From an uncultured Eubacterium sp. (lineage in GTDB: Bacteria > Bacillota > Clostridia > Eubacteriales > Eubacteriaceae): a stretch of 8,338 nucleotides of DNA. Below the pieces are notes generated by a model that saw nothing but the letters and a program-made list of their open reading frames with translations, had not been told where the DNA came from and did not search any database. Every line of letters starts with the position of its first letter. Position 1 is the stretch's first letter. This document shows positions 1 through 5,784 of this stretch, in pieces. The DNA lies in NCBI GenBank assembly GCA_902784045.1, contig CACZTE010000269.1, positions 1 through 8,338 on the forward strand, read 5' to 3'. The translations under genes were made by a program, and so were the position numbers.

Positions 1-4
1 CCTA

Positions 5-90
5 TGGTGCGAGAGACGGGAGTCGAACCCGTACGTACGGTGTACACACGCCTCTGAAACGTGCTTGTCTGCCTATTCCAACACTCTCGC
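5..90 (-). tRNA. tRNA-Leu (anticodon CAG), CCA end encoded
   Basis: Read on the minus strand, this 86-nt segment folds as a class II tRNA. The 7-bp acceptor stem pairs GCGAGAG with CTCTCGC. The D arm is of the leucine type, with a short TTG/CAA stem. The anticodon stem CACGT/GCGTG encloses the 7-nt loop TTCAGAG, giving anticodon CAG, which reads CUG codons. A long variable arm (GTAC, three-base loop, GTAC) precedes a T arm with stem ACGGG/CCCGT and loop TTCGACT. The discriminator base is A, and CCA is encoded in the DNA at 5-7. A long variable arm with CAG anticodon fits leucine and excludes Ser and Tyr. It has its own promoter about 20 nt upstream and appears to be transcribed leftwards, out of the window. 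Confidence 0.96.
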
Positions 91-115
91 GCTGTCAATT
101 TTCAAATGCTTAATT

Positions 116-144
116 ATCATAAGCTTTAATTGCGTGTTTGTCAA
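116..144 (-). promoter_or_regulatory. Sigma-A type promoter of tRNA-Leu
   Basis: On the minus strand a perfect -35 box TTGACA (139-144) is separated by exactly 17 nt from the -10 box TATGAT (116-121, 5 of 6 consensus bases). The predicted start lies near position 109, leaving a leader of roughly 18 nt before the mature tRNA 5' end at 90. Such strength is usual for stable RNA genes. The tRNA therefore probably starts a new transcript here. Confidence 0.85.
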
Positions 145-163
145 GAAGGGATTATCATCTTTT

Positions 164-424
164 TCAAGTTAATTGTTTTAAGCTCAAGTCTTGGCGCCCA
201 TCAAAAAGGACGCCGGTCAGACCTGATTCAGTTTTTGAGAAAAAAACTACTAAATCAATGCCCCAACCGTCACTGCTTCGACTGTTAACAATCATTTCCC
301 CTGACATATACAACCATTTGCGAAAAAGCATCACATCAGTTATACTTTTCGTGAGAAATCCATTTGATGATTTTTCACAGAGACATTCGTACTTCCCGTC
401 ATATTCTGGAAAATATGTTTGCAC
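164..424 (-). pseudogene. Gene-like minus-strand reading frame, possible remnant or small hypothetical protein (86 aa from GTG)
   Basis: I do not recognise this protein. The frame is open on the minus strand from about 510 to the TGA at 164-166, some 115 codons. The only usual start codon is GTG at 424, giving 86 residues. No Shine-Dalgarno sequence lies at a proper distance: the nearest purine run, GAGGAAGA, is about 20 nt upstream. The residues look protein-like, being rich in aromatic, acidic and glycine residues (for example YFPEYDGKYEC and SDGWGIDLVVFF) with codons like those of the neighbours. The opposite-strand frame over the same stretch looks much less natural. The frame ends 20 nt before the tRNA promoter and is open up to the start of the plus-strand NusG_II gene, so a 5' truncation by rearrangement is possible. 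Alternatively it is a chance open frame; a plausible plus-strand promoter lies inside it. Low confidence either way. Confidence 0.25.
318..346 (+). promoter_or_regulatory. Candidate promoter for the NusG_II / Gx pair
   Basis: On the plus strand TTGCGA (318-323, 4 of 6 matches to the -35 consensus) is followed after 17 nt by TATACT (341-346, 5 of 6 matches to the -10 consensus). The predicted start near 353 leaves a leader of about 155 nt before the NusG_II start codon at 508. No closer promoter of similar quality was seen between 350 and 500. I saw no convincing terminator or known riboswitch in the leader. Confidence 0.4.
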
Positions 425-507
425 CTCGAAAAAAACAGTATCTTCCTCTTTCGGATTTAAACGCGCATCTCTGTTAAAAAAATTTACGAGCTTTTCAAGG
501 AGAGCAA

Positions 508-858
508 ATGATCAAACGAAAAGAAATCATCATCGTCGCTGTTTTGATTTTGATTTCCTTAGCCATAATTGGTGCGCACATTTTCATTTCGAACACAAAA
601 AACGCCAAAACCGTGCGCATTACACAAAACAATCAAGTCATCATGAACCTGCCTCTCGATAAGGACACAGAAAAAACCATCAACAACGAAGACGGTTATA
701 ACATTGTTGTCATCAAAGATAAAAAAGTCTATGTTCGGGAAGCTGACTGTAAAAATCAAATTTGCGTCAATACAAAAGCGATTGCCAACGTTGGGGAGAG
801 TGTTGCTTGTCTTCCCCATCATTTGATTATAGAAATCGTTCCGGAAGGAGAAAATTGA
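508..858 (+). CDS. NusG domain II-containing membrane-anchored protein (116 aa)
   Basis: This is a small protein of the NusG_II family (PF07009 type), which shares a fold with the extra domain of some NusG proteins but lacks the NusG core. Residues 1-5 are basic, and residues 6-27 form a single hydrophobic helix, probably an uncleaved anchor with the rest outside. The extracytoplasmic part carries the family's cysteine pattern: C81 and C86 (CKNQIC), then C101 in CLPHH. These could form a disulfide or bind a ligand, but that is inference. The ATG at 508 has a good ribosome binding site (AAGGAG, about 6 nt upstream). The stop codon overlaps the next start (TTGA), so the pair is translationally coupled. 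In Clostridia this family is regularly found beside a Gx/HepS1-like membrane protein, as here. Its biochemical role is not established. Family assignment is confident. Confidence 0.9.
   Translation: MIKRKEIIIVAVLILISLAIIGAHIFISNTKNAKTVRITQNNQVIMNLPLDKDTEKTINNEDGYNIVVIKDKKVYVREADCKNQICVNTKAIANVGESVACLPHHLIIEIVPEGEN
846..857 (+). promoter_or_regulatory. Ribosome binding site and TTG start overlapping the upstream stop
   Basis: AGGAG at 846-850 precedes the TTG codon at 855-857, which shares two bases with the TGA stop of the NusG_II gene (856-858). The residues following this TTG (KNTRYLVV and onwards) begin the expected membrane protein. Further upstream, the same frame overlaps NusG_II coding sequence and yields a peptide unlike the family. 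This decides the start. Confidence 0.75.
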
Positions 859-1442
859 AAAACACACGTTATTTAGTTGTATCAGGCGTTTTGCTGACCT
901 GTTCCATCATTCTGGGATATGTGGAATCATTGTTTCCGCAGTTCATCCCTATTCCGGGTGCCAAAATCGGTTTGTCAAATATCATAACGCTGCTCAGTTT
1001 TAATCTACTCTCTCCCCTCGCCGCTTTTTTTATTCTGATCAGCAGAATTATCATTACGGGAATGCTGTTCGGGACACCAATATCTATCATTTATTCGCTA
1101 AGCGGCGGCATTTTGAGCTATATCGTTATGTTCGTACTTATAAAGCTTAACAAAAAAGACAAACATTCTCTGATTTTTATCAGCATTTTAGGTGCGATCA
1201 GCCATAATAGCGGACAGCTCATCGCAGCGGCTTTTATGATGAAGGCACCGAATATCATCATCTATTATCTTCCGTTTTTAATACTACTTGCGATTCCCGC
1301 AGGGCTTGTTGTCGGCGTCGTATCAGGGGCTGTACTTCGTTATCTGCCAGAATCGCTGTTGACGGAAAAAAAAAGCGGCCATCCACCAGACACAAAATCA
1401 GAAAGACCAAAGGATGATACCGACAATCAAAAGAACGCTTAA
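855..1442 (+). CDS. Gx transporter family / heptaprenyl diphosphate synthase component I-like membrane protein (195 aa)
   Basis: This integral membrane protein belongs to the family annotated as Gx transporter or Hpre_diP_synt_I (PF07456). It has about five to six hydrophobic segments: roughly 6-24, 42-65, 72-97, 107-128, 136-150 and 150-163. Family-like motifs are PIPGAKIGLSN (32-42), which falls before a membrane segment, the glycine-rich turn SLSGGILSY (81-89) and SHNSGQ (116-121). The family was named for component I of Bacillus heptaprenyl diphosphate synthase, yet its sequence resembles S components of ECF-type transporters. A transport or quinone/isoprenoid-linked role is therefore possible but unproven. 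The C-terminal 25 residues form a charged, low-complexity tail. Translation begins at TTG and overlaps the NusG_II stop. The polyprenyl synthetase gene sometimes found downstream in other Clostridia is absent: a terminator overlaps the stop codon instead. Confidence 0.85.
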   Translation: MKNTRYLVVSGVLLTCSIILGYVESLFPQFIPIPGAKIGLSNIITLLSFNLLSPLAAFFILISRIIITGMLFGTPISIIYSLSGGILSYIVMFVLIKLNKKDKHSLIFISILGAISHNSGQLIAAAFMMKAPNIIIYYLPFLILLAIPAGLVVGVVSGAVLRYLPESLLTEKKSGHPPDTKSERPKDDTDNQKNA

Positions 1443-1477
1443 ATCAGACACGATGTTGTATGATTTAAGCGTTTTTA
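1434..1477. terminator. Bidirectional intrinsic terminator between the Gx gene and der
   Basis: A perfect 13-bp inverted repeat, AACGCTTAAATCA (1434-1446) and TGATTTAAGCGTT (1461-1473), encloses a 14-nt loop. On the plus strand it ends in five Ts (1471-1476 region) and should stop the NusG_II/Gx transcript. On the minus strand it is followed by four Ts (complement of 1429-1432) and lies just beyond the der stop codon. The Gx stop codon TAA (1440-1442) sits within the left arm of the hairpin. The two genes converge here. Confidence 0.85.
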
Positions 1478-1482
1478 AATAG

Positions 1483-2802
1483 TTATTTATCCTTTTTTTC
1501 ACGGATGAAAAGCCGAATCGGCGTGCCGTCAAACCCAAAAGTCTCTACAATTTGATTTTCAAGATAACGTTTATATGAAAAATGCATCAGCGTTTCGTCG
1601 TTGACAAAAATAACAAAAGTCGGAGGACAAGTTCCGGTTTGAGAACCATAATAGATTTTGAGTCTTCTACCGGACTTCGCCGGGGGCTGCTTAAGGGTGA
1701 CAAACTCGATAATAGCCTCATTCATTTTCCCGGTAGTAACTCGTTTTTCGCTTTGGGCTTTAACATAATCAATCATATTGTAGAGTTTATTGACGCGTTG
1801 ACCGGTTTTCGCGGAAATAAAGACGATTGGCGCGTAAGTCATAAAAGATAAAGCATTTCGTATATCTTTCATCATCCGATTCATCGTTTTGTCGTCTTTA
1901 ACAATCGCGTCCCATTTATTGACAGCAATGACGGTGGGAATATAGCGATTGTGGGCAATGCCCGCAATTTTGCTATCCTGCTCCGTGACGCCTTTTTCAG
2001 CATCAATCATCAGGACAACGACATCCGCGCGATCAATGGCCGCCACAGCCCGAACAATGCTGTAGCGCTCAATATCATCCAAGATTTTTTTCTTCCGGCG
2101 AATACCGGCTGTATCAATAAAGATATACTCTTTGCCCTCGTAAGTCACCTTGCTGTCAACCGCGTCCCGCGTAGTTCCCGGAACATCACTGACAATGTGA
2201 CGTTCTTCTCCCAAAAGTTGATTGACCAATGTGGATTTTCCAGCGTTGGGTTTTCCGACCACAGCGATTTTAAGACCGGTTTCTTCTTCGGAATCCTCTT
2301 GATAAATCGCTTCTGTACGCGAAATTATTTCATCTAACAATTCTCCTAAACCGAGACCTTGTTCCGCCGAAATTGGCAAAGGATCACCGAGCCCCAGATT
2401 ATAAAATTCGTAGATAGCGTCATCCATTTTCGCGCTGTCCAATTTATTGACGACAACTATAACAGATTTTCCGAATTTTCTGAGCATTTCAGCTACATCA
2501 GCATCCGCGGCGGTCATTCCTTCTCTACCATCGACAAGGAGTAGCGTTAAATCCGCCATATCAATAGCCATTTCAGCCTGAAGACGCATTTGTTTTAAAA
2601 TGCTGTTGTCGGTTTTAAGTTCAATTCCACCGGTATCGATCAGTGTGAAAGGATGATTAAGCCATTCCGCATCGGCAATAATGCGGTCCCGTGTAACACC
2701 GGGCGTATCTTCGACAATAGCTATGCGCTCGCCGATTAATTTATTAAATAGTGTGGATTTTCCAACATTAGGTCGACCTACCACCGCAACTATTGGTTTC
2801 AT
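1483..2802 (-). CDS. der: Ribosome biogenesis GTPase Der (EngA), 439 aa
   Basis: Der is an essential double GTPase that acts in late 50S subunit assembly. Both G domains are complete. The first has a P-loop GRPNVGKS (9-16), DTPGVTRD (32-39), DTGG (56-59) and NKLD (119-122). The second has GKPNAGKS (183-190), DVPGTTRD (206-213), DTAG (230-233), NKWD (295-298) and a SAKT loop near 331. The C-terminal KH-like RNA-binding domain follows from about 350, with KQPPAKSGRRLKIYYGSQ and the closing FGFDGTPIRLFIREK. Length and order match the family (about 435-440 aa). The start MKPIVAVVGRPNVGKS fits homologues. Its ribosome binding site is weak (TGAGAA), and a stem-loop lies directly upstream. The DUF512 gene precedes it on the same strand, an arrangement common in Clostridia, but a 268-nt gap separates them and the usual plsY/gpsA genes do not follow. 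Confidence 0.98.
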   Translation of the reverse strand: MKPIVAVVGRPNVGKSTLFNKLIGERIAIVEDTPGVTRDRIIADAEWLNHPFTLIDTGGIELKTDNSILKQMRLQAEMAIDMADLTLLLVDGREGMTAADADVAEMLRKFGKSVIVVVNKLDSAKMDDAIYEFYNLGLGDPLPISAEQGLGLGELLDEIISRTEAIYQEDSEEETGLKIAVVGKPNAGKSTLVNQLLGEERHIVSDVPGTTRDAVDSKVTYEGKEYIFIDTAGIRRKKKILDDIERYSIVRAVAAIDRADVVVLMIDAEKGVTEQDSKIAGIAHNRYIPTVIAVNKWDAIVKDDKTMNRMMKDIRNALSFMTYAPIVFISAKTGQRVNKLYNMIDYVKAQSEKRVTTGKMNEAIIEFVTLKQPPAKSGRRLKIYYGSQTGTCPPTFVIFVNDETLMHFSYKRYLENQIVETFGFDGTPIRLFIREKKDK

Positions 2803-2813
2803 AATAATTCTCA

Positions 2814-2856
2814 GGCGCGGGAACTCACTCCCTATGAAATTGGTGAGAGGAGCGCC
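2814..2856 (-). promoter_or_regulatory. Stem-loop in the der leader
   Basis: The segment can fold as two stacked stems with an internal loop: GGCGC (2814-2818) with GCGCC (2852-2856), and CTCAC (2824-2828) with GTGAG (2843-2847). It lies 12 nt upstream of the der ATG, within the expected leader of the minus-strand transcript. On that strand the upper part competes with another helix: AGGAG just 5' of the structure can pair with CTCCT inside it. It does not match any riboswitch I recognise and has no U-run, so it is not an evident terminator. Control of der translation is a possibility only. Confidence 0.4.
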
Positions 2857-2875
2857 TTTCTCCTTTCGTTGTCCT

Positions 2876-2918
2876 AGTATTGATTAAATATCTTAGTCAT
2901 GCAAAAATCTAAACGCAA
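2876..2918 (-). promoter_or_regulatory. Candidate der promoter(s)
   Basis: Two overlapping minus-strand candidates were seen, each with a 17-nt spacer. One is TTGCGT (2913-2918) with TAAGAT (2890-2895). The other is TTGCAT (2899-2904) with AATACT (2876-2881). Each -10 matches 4 of 6 consensus bases and each -35 only 3 of 6, so support is modest. Either would give a der leader of about 65-80 nt containing the stem-loop at 2814-2856. The region is AT-rich, which raises the chance of accidental matches. Confidence 0.3.
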
Positions 2919-2944
2919 GAACAAATGATATTTATTTTTGTTGT

Positions 2945-2998
2945 AATAATTCGGTTATAAGCCTTATGATAAACTTCTTGGCCCGATTATTCTTTTTT
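2945..2998 (+). terminator. Terminator-like hairpin facing the plus strand in the DUF512-der gap
   Basis: AATAAT (2945-2950) pairs with ATTATT (2986-2991), CGG (2952-2954) with CCG (2983-2985), and GCC (2961-2963) with GGC (2980-2982), with bulges between. Six Ts follow at 2993-2998 on the plus strand only. Both flanking genes are on the minus strand, so no recognised gene uses it in that direction. The stem is AT-rich and interrupted; it might be fortuitous, might end antisense transcription, or might act as a structured leader or spacer on the minus strand. Confidence 0.35.
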
Positions 2999-3070
2999 AT
3001 TTAGATTTGTCTTTTGAATAAAAGATTGGATATGAAAGAAATTAACTTTGCTAAGCAATATAAGTAATCT

Positions 3071-4426
3071 TTAGAGTGGTTGTTCGTAATATTGCTTTTC
3101 TTTTGTCACAAAATCCATCTTTCCGACGACAGCTTCAGATAACAAAGCTCTGCCGTCATTGGCAATCACGCGAACAGGTTTTTGAAAATGATCTGACAAT
3201 TCCGTCACAGTCACATCGTCAAGCAGCATTTCTGTTTCATGTTTAACACAATTTCCCGGAAGAAAATAAGCGTCAATTTTCTTGTTGTGAGGAATCTGAT
3301 TCATAATGTCGGATCCTGTGATAAGCCCGGATACAGTAATGCTTTTTCCAAAATAGTTGTTGACAATCGTATAAATTTCAAAACAGATATCAGCGTAGGC
3401 CTTCGTAATTTGTTCACACCATCTTTTGACATAAGGCGATGCTAATTCTCCTGTAATAATACCATAAAAACGTTTCTTTTGGCAGTCTTCATTATATTTT
3501 TGACTGGCAATGGCGGTTTTTAACTGCTTTTCAAAATCAGCAATCATTCCCACGCCGTTTTCGATTTGCGAAAAATCTTCATAGTAAGCGGCATCGGGTA
3601 TTTCCCGATTCGCGGTGAGATAGAGTTCATCCCCGGGATAAACAAAATGAACGTTGTGACGGGCAAGCATGGTTTCTTGACACGTCTTAATAATATCCAG
3701 TGTTTCACGAGCTTTATCAGGGCTGACAGGTACAATATCAGGAAGACCTTTTCTAAACTGCGTGAGTCCGATGGGAACAACAGAAACGCTCCTCATCTCA
3801 GGATATAACCGAGACAAATCCGACAATGTCCTCGAAAGTTCATCACCATCATTATATCCCGGACAGAGAACAATTTGAGCGTTCATCGCAATATGATTAT
3901 CTTTAAAATAGTGAAGCTCTGTCATGATATTTCCCGCGAATCGATTGCGTAGCATTGTTTTACGTAATTCAGGATTGGTCGTATGAACAGAAATATTAAT
4001 GGGCATTATACGATAACGAACGATGCGCTCTTTTTCAGCCTCGGAAAGATTGGTCAACGTGATATAGTTGCCGTAAAGAAATGACATACGTTCATCATCA
4101 TCTTTGACATAAAGCGTATCACGCATCCCGGAAGGCATTTGATCAATAAAACAAAAAATACAATTATTTTTGCAACGCCTGATACTTGAATTGTTGTCAT
4201 AGCGCAATCCTAATGTTTCATCTGCATCCCGCTCAATATCCAATTCCCAAACGTCTCCGTCAGGTTTTTCAATTTCCACAACTAAATCCAAATCATCCTC
4301 AAAAAAACGGATATCAAGCTCATCTTCTACAGGAAAACCATTAATGGAAAGGAGAAAATCACCTGCCGACACGCCCATTTCGTCCAAAACAGAACCGGGA
4401 ATGACATGATTAATTTGATATTTCAT
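3071..4426 (-). CDS. DUF512 family protein with PDZ and radical-SAM-like domains (451 aa)
   Basis: This protein belongs to the DUF512 family (PF04459), common in Clostridia and Cyanobacteria and of unproven function. An N-terminal PDZ-like domain covers about residues 1-60 (VIPGSVLDEMGVSAGDFLLSI-type loop and strand). A radical-SAM-like barrel follows, with three cysteines in a Cx3Cx2C spacing: C85, C89 and C92 in CKNNCIFC. This is the classic 4Fe-4S cluster arrangement that binds S-adenosylmethionine. The C-terminal DUF512 region contains VVPIGLTQFRKGLP (216-229), VNNYFGKSITVSGL (355-368) and a TGSD motif (370-373). Its ATG overlaps the stop of the QueG-like gene (ATGA), indicating translational coupling. 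der lies downstream on the same strand. Length is typical for the family. Family assignment is confident; enzymatic activity is inferred only from the cysteine motif. Confidence 0.92.
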   Translation of the reverse strand: MKYQINHVIPGSVLDEMGVSAGDFLLSINGFPVEDELDIRFFEDDLDLVVEIEKPDGDVWELDIERDADETLGLRYDNNSSIRRCKNNCIFCFIDQMPSGMRDTLYVKDDDERMSFLYGNYITLTNLSEAEKERIVRYRIMPINISVHTTNPELRKTMLRNRFAGNIMTELHYFKDNHIAMNAQIVLCPGYNDGDELSRTLSDLSRLYPEMRSVSVVPIGLTQFRKGLPDIVPVSPDKARETLDIIKTCQETMLARHNVHFVYPGDELYLTANREIPDAAYYEDFSQIENGVGMIADFEKQLKTAIASQKYNEDCQKKRFYGIITGELASPYVKRWCEQITKAYADICFEIYTIVNNYFGKSITVSGLITGSDIMNQIPHNKKIDAYFLPGNCVKHETEMLLDDVTVTELSDHFQKPVRVIANDGRALLSEAVVGKMDFVTKEKQYYEQPL

Positions 4427-5142
4427 ATGTTTACTTTCTCTTTCTTATCACTCGTGATCTGTCGGCATTGCGTGTAAGGACAAACCGCTATGCAAAGGCC
4501 GCAAACACTTCCCCGACCAATGTGTTGAAAATGATTTTTCATGTATTCGCTGCATGCATGCGCATCAAATAAATCTTTGCGTTTTTTATCTTCCGTCCAA
4601 TTGACGCCTTCAATAGCTTGCGCCGGGCAAATGTCTTTACAAAGTGTGCAAGTTCCGCAACGCGATGGAATAATCTTTTTGGGCGACTCTATATCATAAT
4701 CAATTAAAACAGTTCCCAATCTAACCGCGCTTCCCCATTGATTGTGAATAAAGAGCGCGTTTTTTCCAATCCATCCCATTCCAGAAAGGTTCGCGGCAGT
4801 TTTATGGGAAAAAACACCGGCGTAATAAGCCTTGGGATCCGACTGAGAAGCTGGAATAGGATGTGCCTTAAAACCTTTCGACTCCATAAAAAACCCGATT
4901 TTTAATGTTAGATCATCAATATATCGATTAACCGCTCGGTAATGAGCAAAATAAGAGATGGTGGGCTGATCAGAAATTTCTCCGATTATTCCCGAGATAA
5001 GTCTGACAACAACCGTTATCGCAGAAGTGAATCCAAGCCTGGTTTCCGAAGGCAGGGATGATAAATCGCTAATGCCGATATCCACACCGGGAGGATTTCC
5101 GATGAACTTTTGAATATTGTCGCAAATTGTATGAGAATCCAT
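4423..5142 (-). CDS. Short QueG-like protein with two 4Fe-4S cluster motifs (239 aa)
   Basis: This is a relative of epoxyqueuosine reductase QueG, the cobalamin- and iron-sulfur-dependent enzyme completing queuosine in tRNA. QueG-like features include a middle region with AHYRAVNRYIDD (66-77) and GMGWIGKNALFI (121-132), followed by GSAVRLGTVLID (137-148). Two ferredoxin-type motifs follow: C162, C165, C168 and C172-P in CGTCTLCKDICP, then C197, C214, C217 and C221-P. At 239 aa it is much shorter than typical QueG (about 310-390 aa) and lacks the C-terminal HEAT-like tRNA-binding part. The true substrate is thus uncertain, and a paralogue with another reductive role is as likely. The ATG at 5142 has AGGA about 8 nt upstream. 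Its stop overlaps the start of the DUF512 gene, suggesting joint expression. Divergent from the DUF4364 gene, with only 54 nt between starts. Confidence 0.85.
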   Translation of the reverse strand: MDSHTICDNIQKFIGNPPGVDIGISDLSSLPSETRLGFTSAITVVVRLISGIIGEISDQPTISYFAHYRAVNRYIDDLTLKIGFFMESKGFKAHPIPASQSDPKAYYAGVFSHKTAANLSGMGWIGKNALFIHNQWGSAVRLGTVLIDYDIESPKKIIPSRCGTCTLCKDICPAQAIEGVNWTEDKKRKDLFDAHACSEYMKNHFQHIGRGSVCGLCIAVCPYTQCRQITSDKKEKVNI

Positions 5143-5164
5143 GCGATTATTCCTATCTCTTTAT

Positions 5165-5172
5165 GCTATAAT
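5165..5172 (+). promoter_or_regulatory. Extended -10 promoter of the DUF4364 gene
   Basis: A perfect TATAAT (5167-5172) is preceded by TGC at 5164-5166, or TG one base before the box, as in extended -10 promoters. No good -35 is seen at the expected 17-nt distance (CGATTA at 5144-5149). Transcription would begin near 5179, giving a leader of under 20 nt that already includes the ribosome binding site. The box lies within 30 nt of the divergent QueG-like start codon, so the two promoters must be closely packed or overlapping. Confidence 0.65.
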
Positions 5173-5196
5173 TTTCTTCAACGGAGGAAACGAATC

Positions 5197-5724
5197 ATGA
5201 TGAATCGCAATATTGAAGATAAACTTATTATATTATATGTGTTAAGTAAAATCAAAATCGGATTAACTCGTGAACAAATTGCTTTAGTCGTTCTGTCCAA
5301 TATGCAACTGTCTTATTTTGATCTTCAATTATTAATTGACGATTTAGTCTCAAATGGATTTATAACGGAAAACAATCAAAATGATTCTGCTCCAGAATAC
5401 ACAATCACACCTTCCGGCGCTGAGACACTAACAGGTTTATCCTATAAAATTTCCTCGTATCTCAAAGAAATTGTTGATGAATACATCAAAAACAATCAAG
5501 ACAAAATATTAAGAGAATCTGTTATTGACGCCTATTACAACAAAACAGCCCCAAATCATTACCAAGTTCATCTACTATTGATGGAAAATAAAATCAAGGT
5601 GCTCGAACTGAATCTCGATACGCCGGATGCGGAACAGGCTGCCGCTATCTGTGAAAAATGGCGTCACCAAACTCAACGGATGTACGCAAGCATGATTGAT
5701 GCGCTTATCAATGATTATTCTTAA
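5197..5724 (+). CDS. DUF4364 family protein, winged-helix-like (175 aa)
   Basis: The protein matches the DUF4364 family, found mainly in Clostridia and lacking a known function. The N-terminal part (about residues 5-80) has the helical pattern and terminal hairpin of a winged-helix domain: LIILYVLSKIKIGLTREQIA, a recognition-helix-like YFDLQLLIDDLVSNGFI (40-56) and EYTITPSGAETL (67-78). This resembles PadR/MarR-type DNA-binding folds, so a regulatory role is inferred. The C-terminal part (about 100-175) mixes strands and helices and has no recognisable catalytic motif. The ATG at 5197 is favoured by GGAGG at 5183-5187, 9 nt upstream; the adjacent ATG at 5200 (12 nt) is the alternative. In-frame codons farther upstream precede the promoter and overlap the divergent gene. 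It is monocistronic, bounded by an extended -10 promoter and a bidirectional terminator. Confidence 0.88.
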   Translation: MMNRNIEDKLIILYVLSKIKIGLTREQIALVVLSNMQLSYFDLQLLIDDLVSNGFITENNQNDSAPEYTITPSGAETLTGLSYKISSYLKEIVDEYIKNNQDKILRESVIDAYYNKTAPNHYQVHLLLMENKIKVLELNLDTPDAEQAAAICEKWRHQTQRMYASMIDALINDYS

Positions 5725-5784
5725 CATTTGCTCATATTTCATTTTAAATAATATCAATCATGATTTTTATTAACTGCTTTTAAA

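Noticed and set aside
138..662. Plus-strand frame of 174 codons starting at TTG
   Set aside because: It overlaps the well-supported NusG_II gene in another frame, has no ribosome binding site, begins inside the tRNA promoter, and its residue composition (many Ser, Lys, Arg, Phe) looks like the antisense of another frame.
762..854. Upstream ATG extension of the Gx-type protein
   Set aside because: The added 31 residues overlap NusG_II coding sequence, look unlike the family's N-terminus, and the TTG at 855 has its own AGGAG.
2966..3004. Twelve-residue hydrophobic peptide on the plus strand within the terminator-like hairpin (MINFLARLFFFI)
   Set aside because: No ribosome binding site and no promoter seen; the hydrophobic run simply comes from the T tract.
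4423..5142. Calling this gene queG outright
   Set aside because: Cluster motifs and the central region resemble QueG, but the protein is over 70 residues shorter and lacks the tRNA-binding C-terminal part, so the substrate cannot be assigned.
5110..5196. Upstream start for the DUF4364 protein
   Set aside because: It would begin within the divergent QueG-like gene and before the TATAAT box; the ATG at 5197 has a strong GGAGG at normal spacing.
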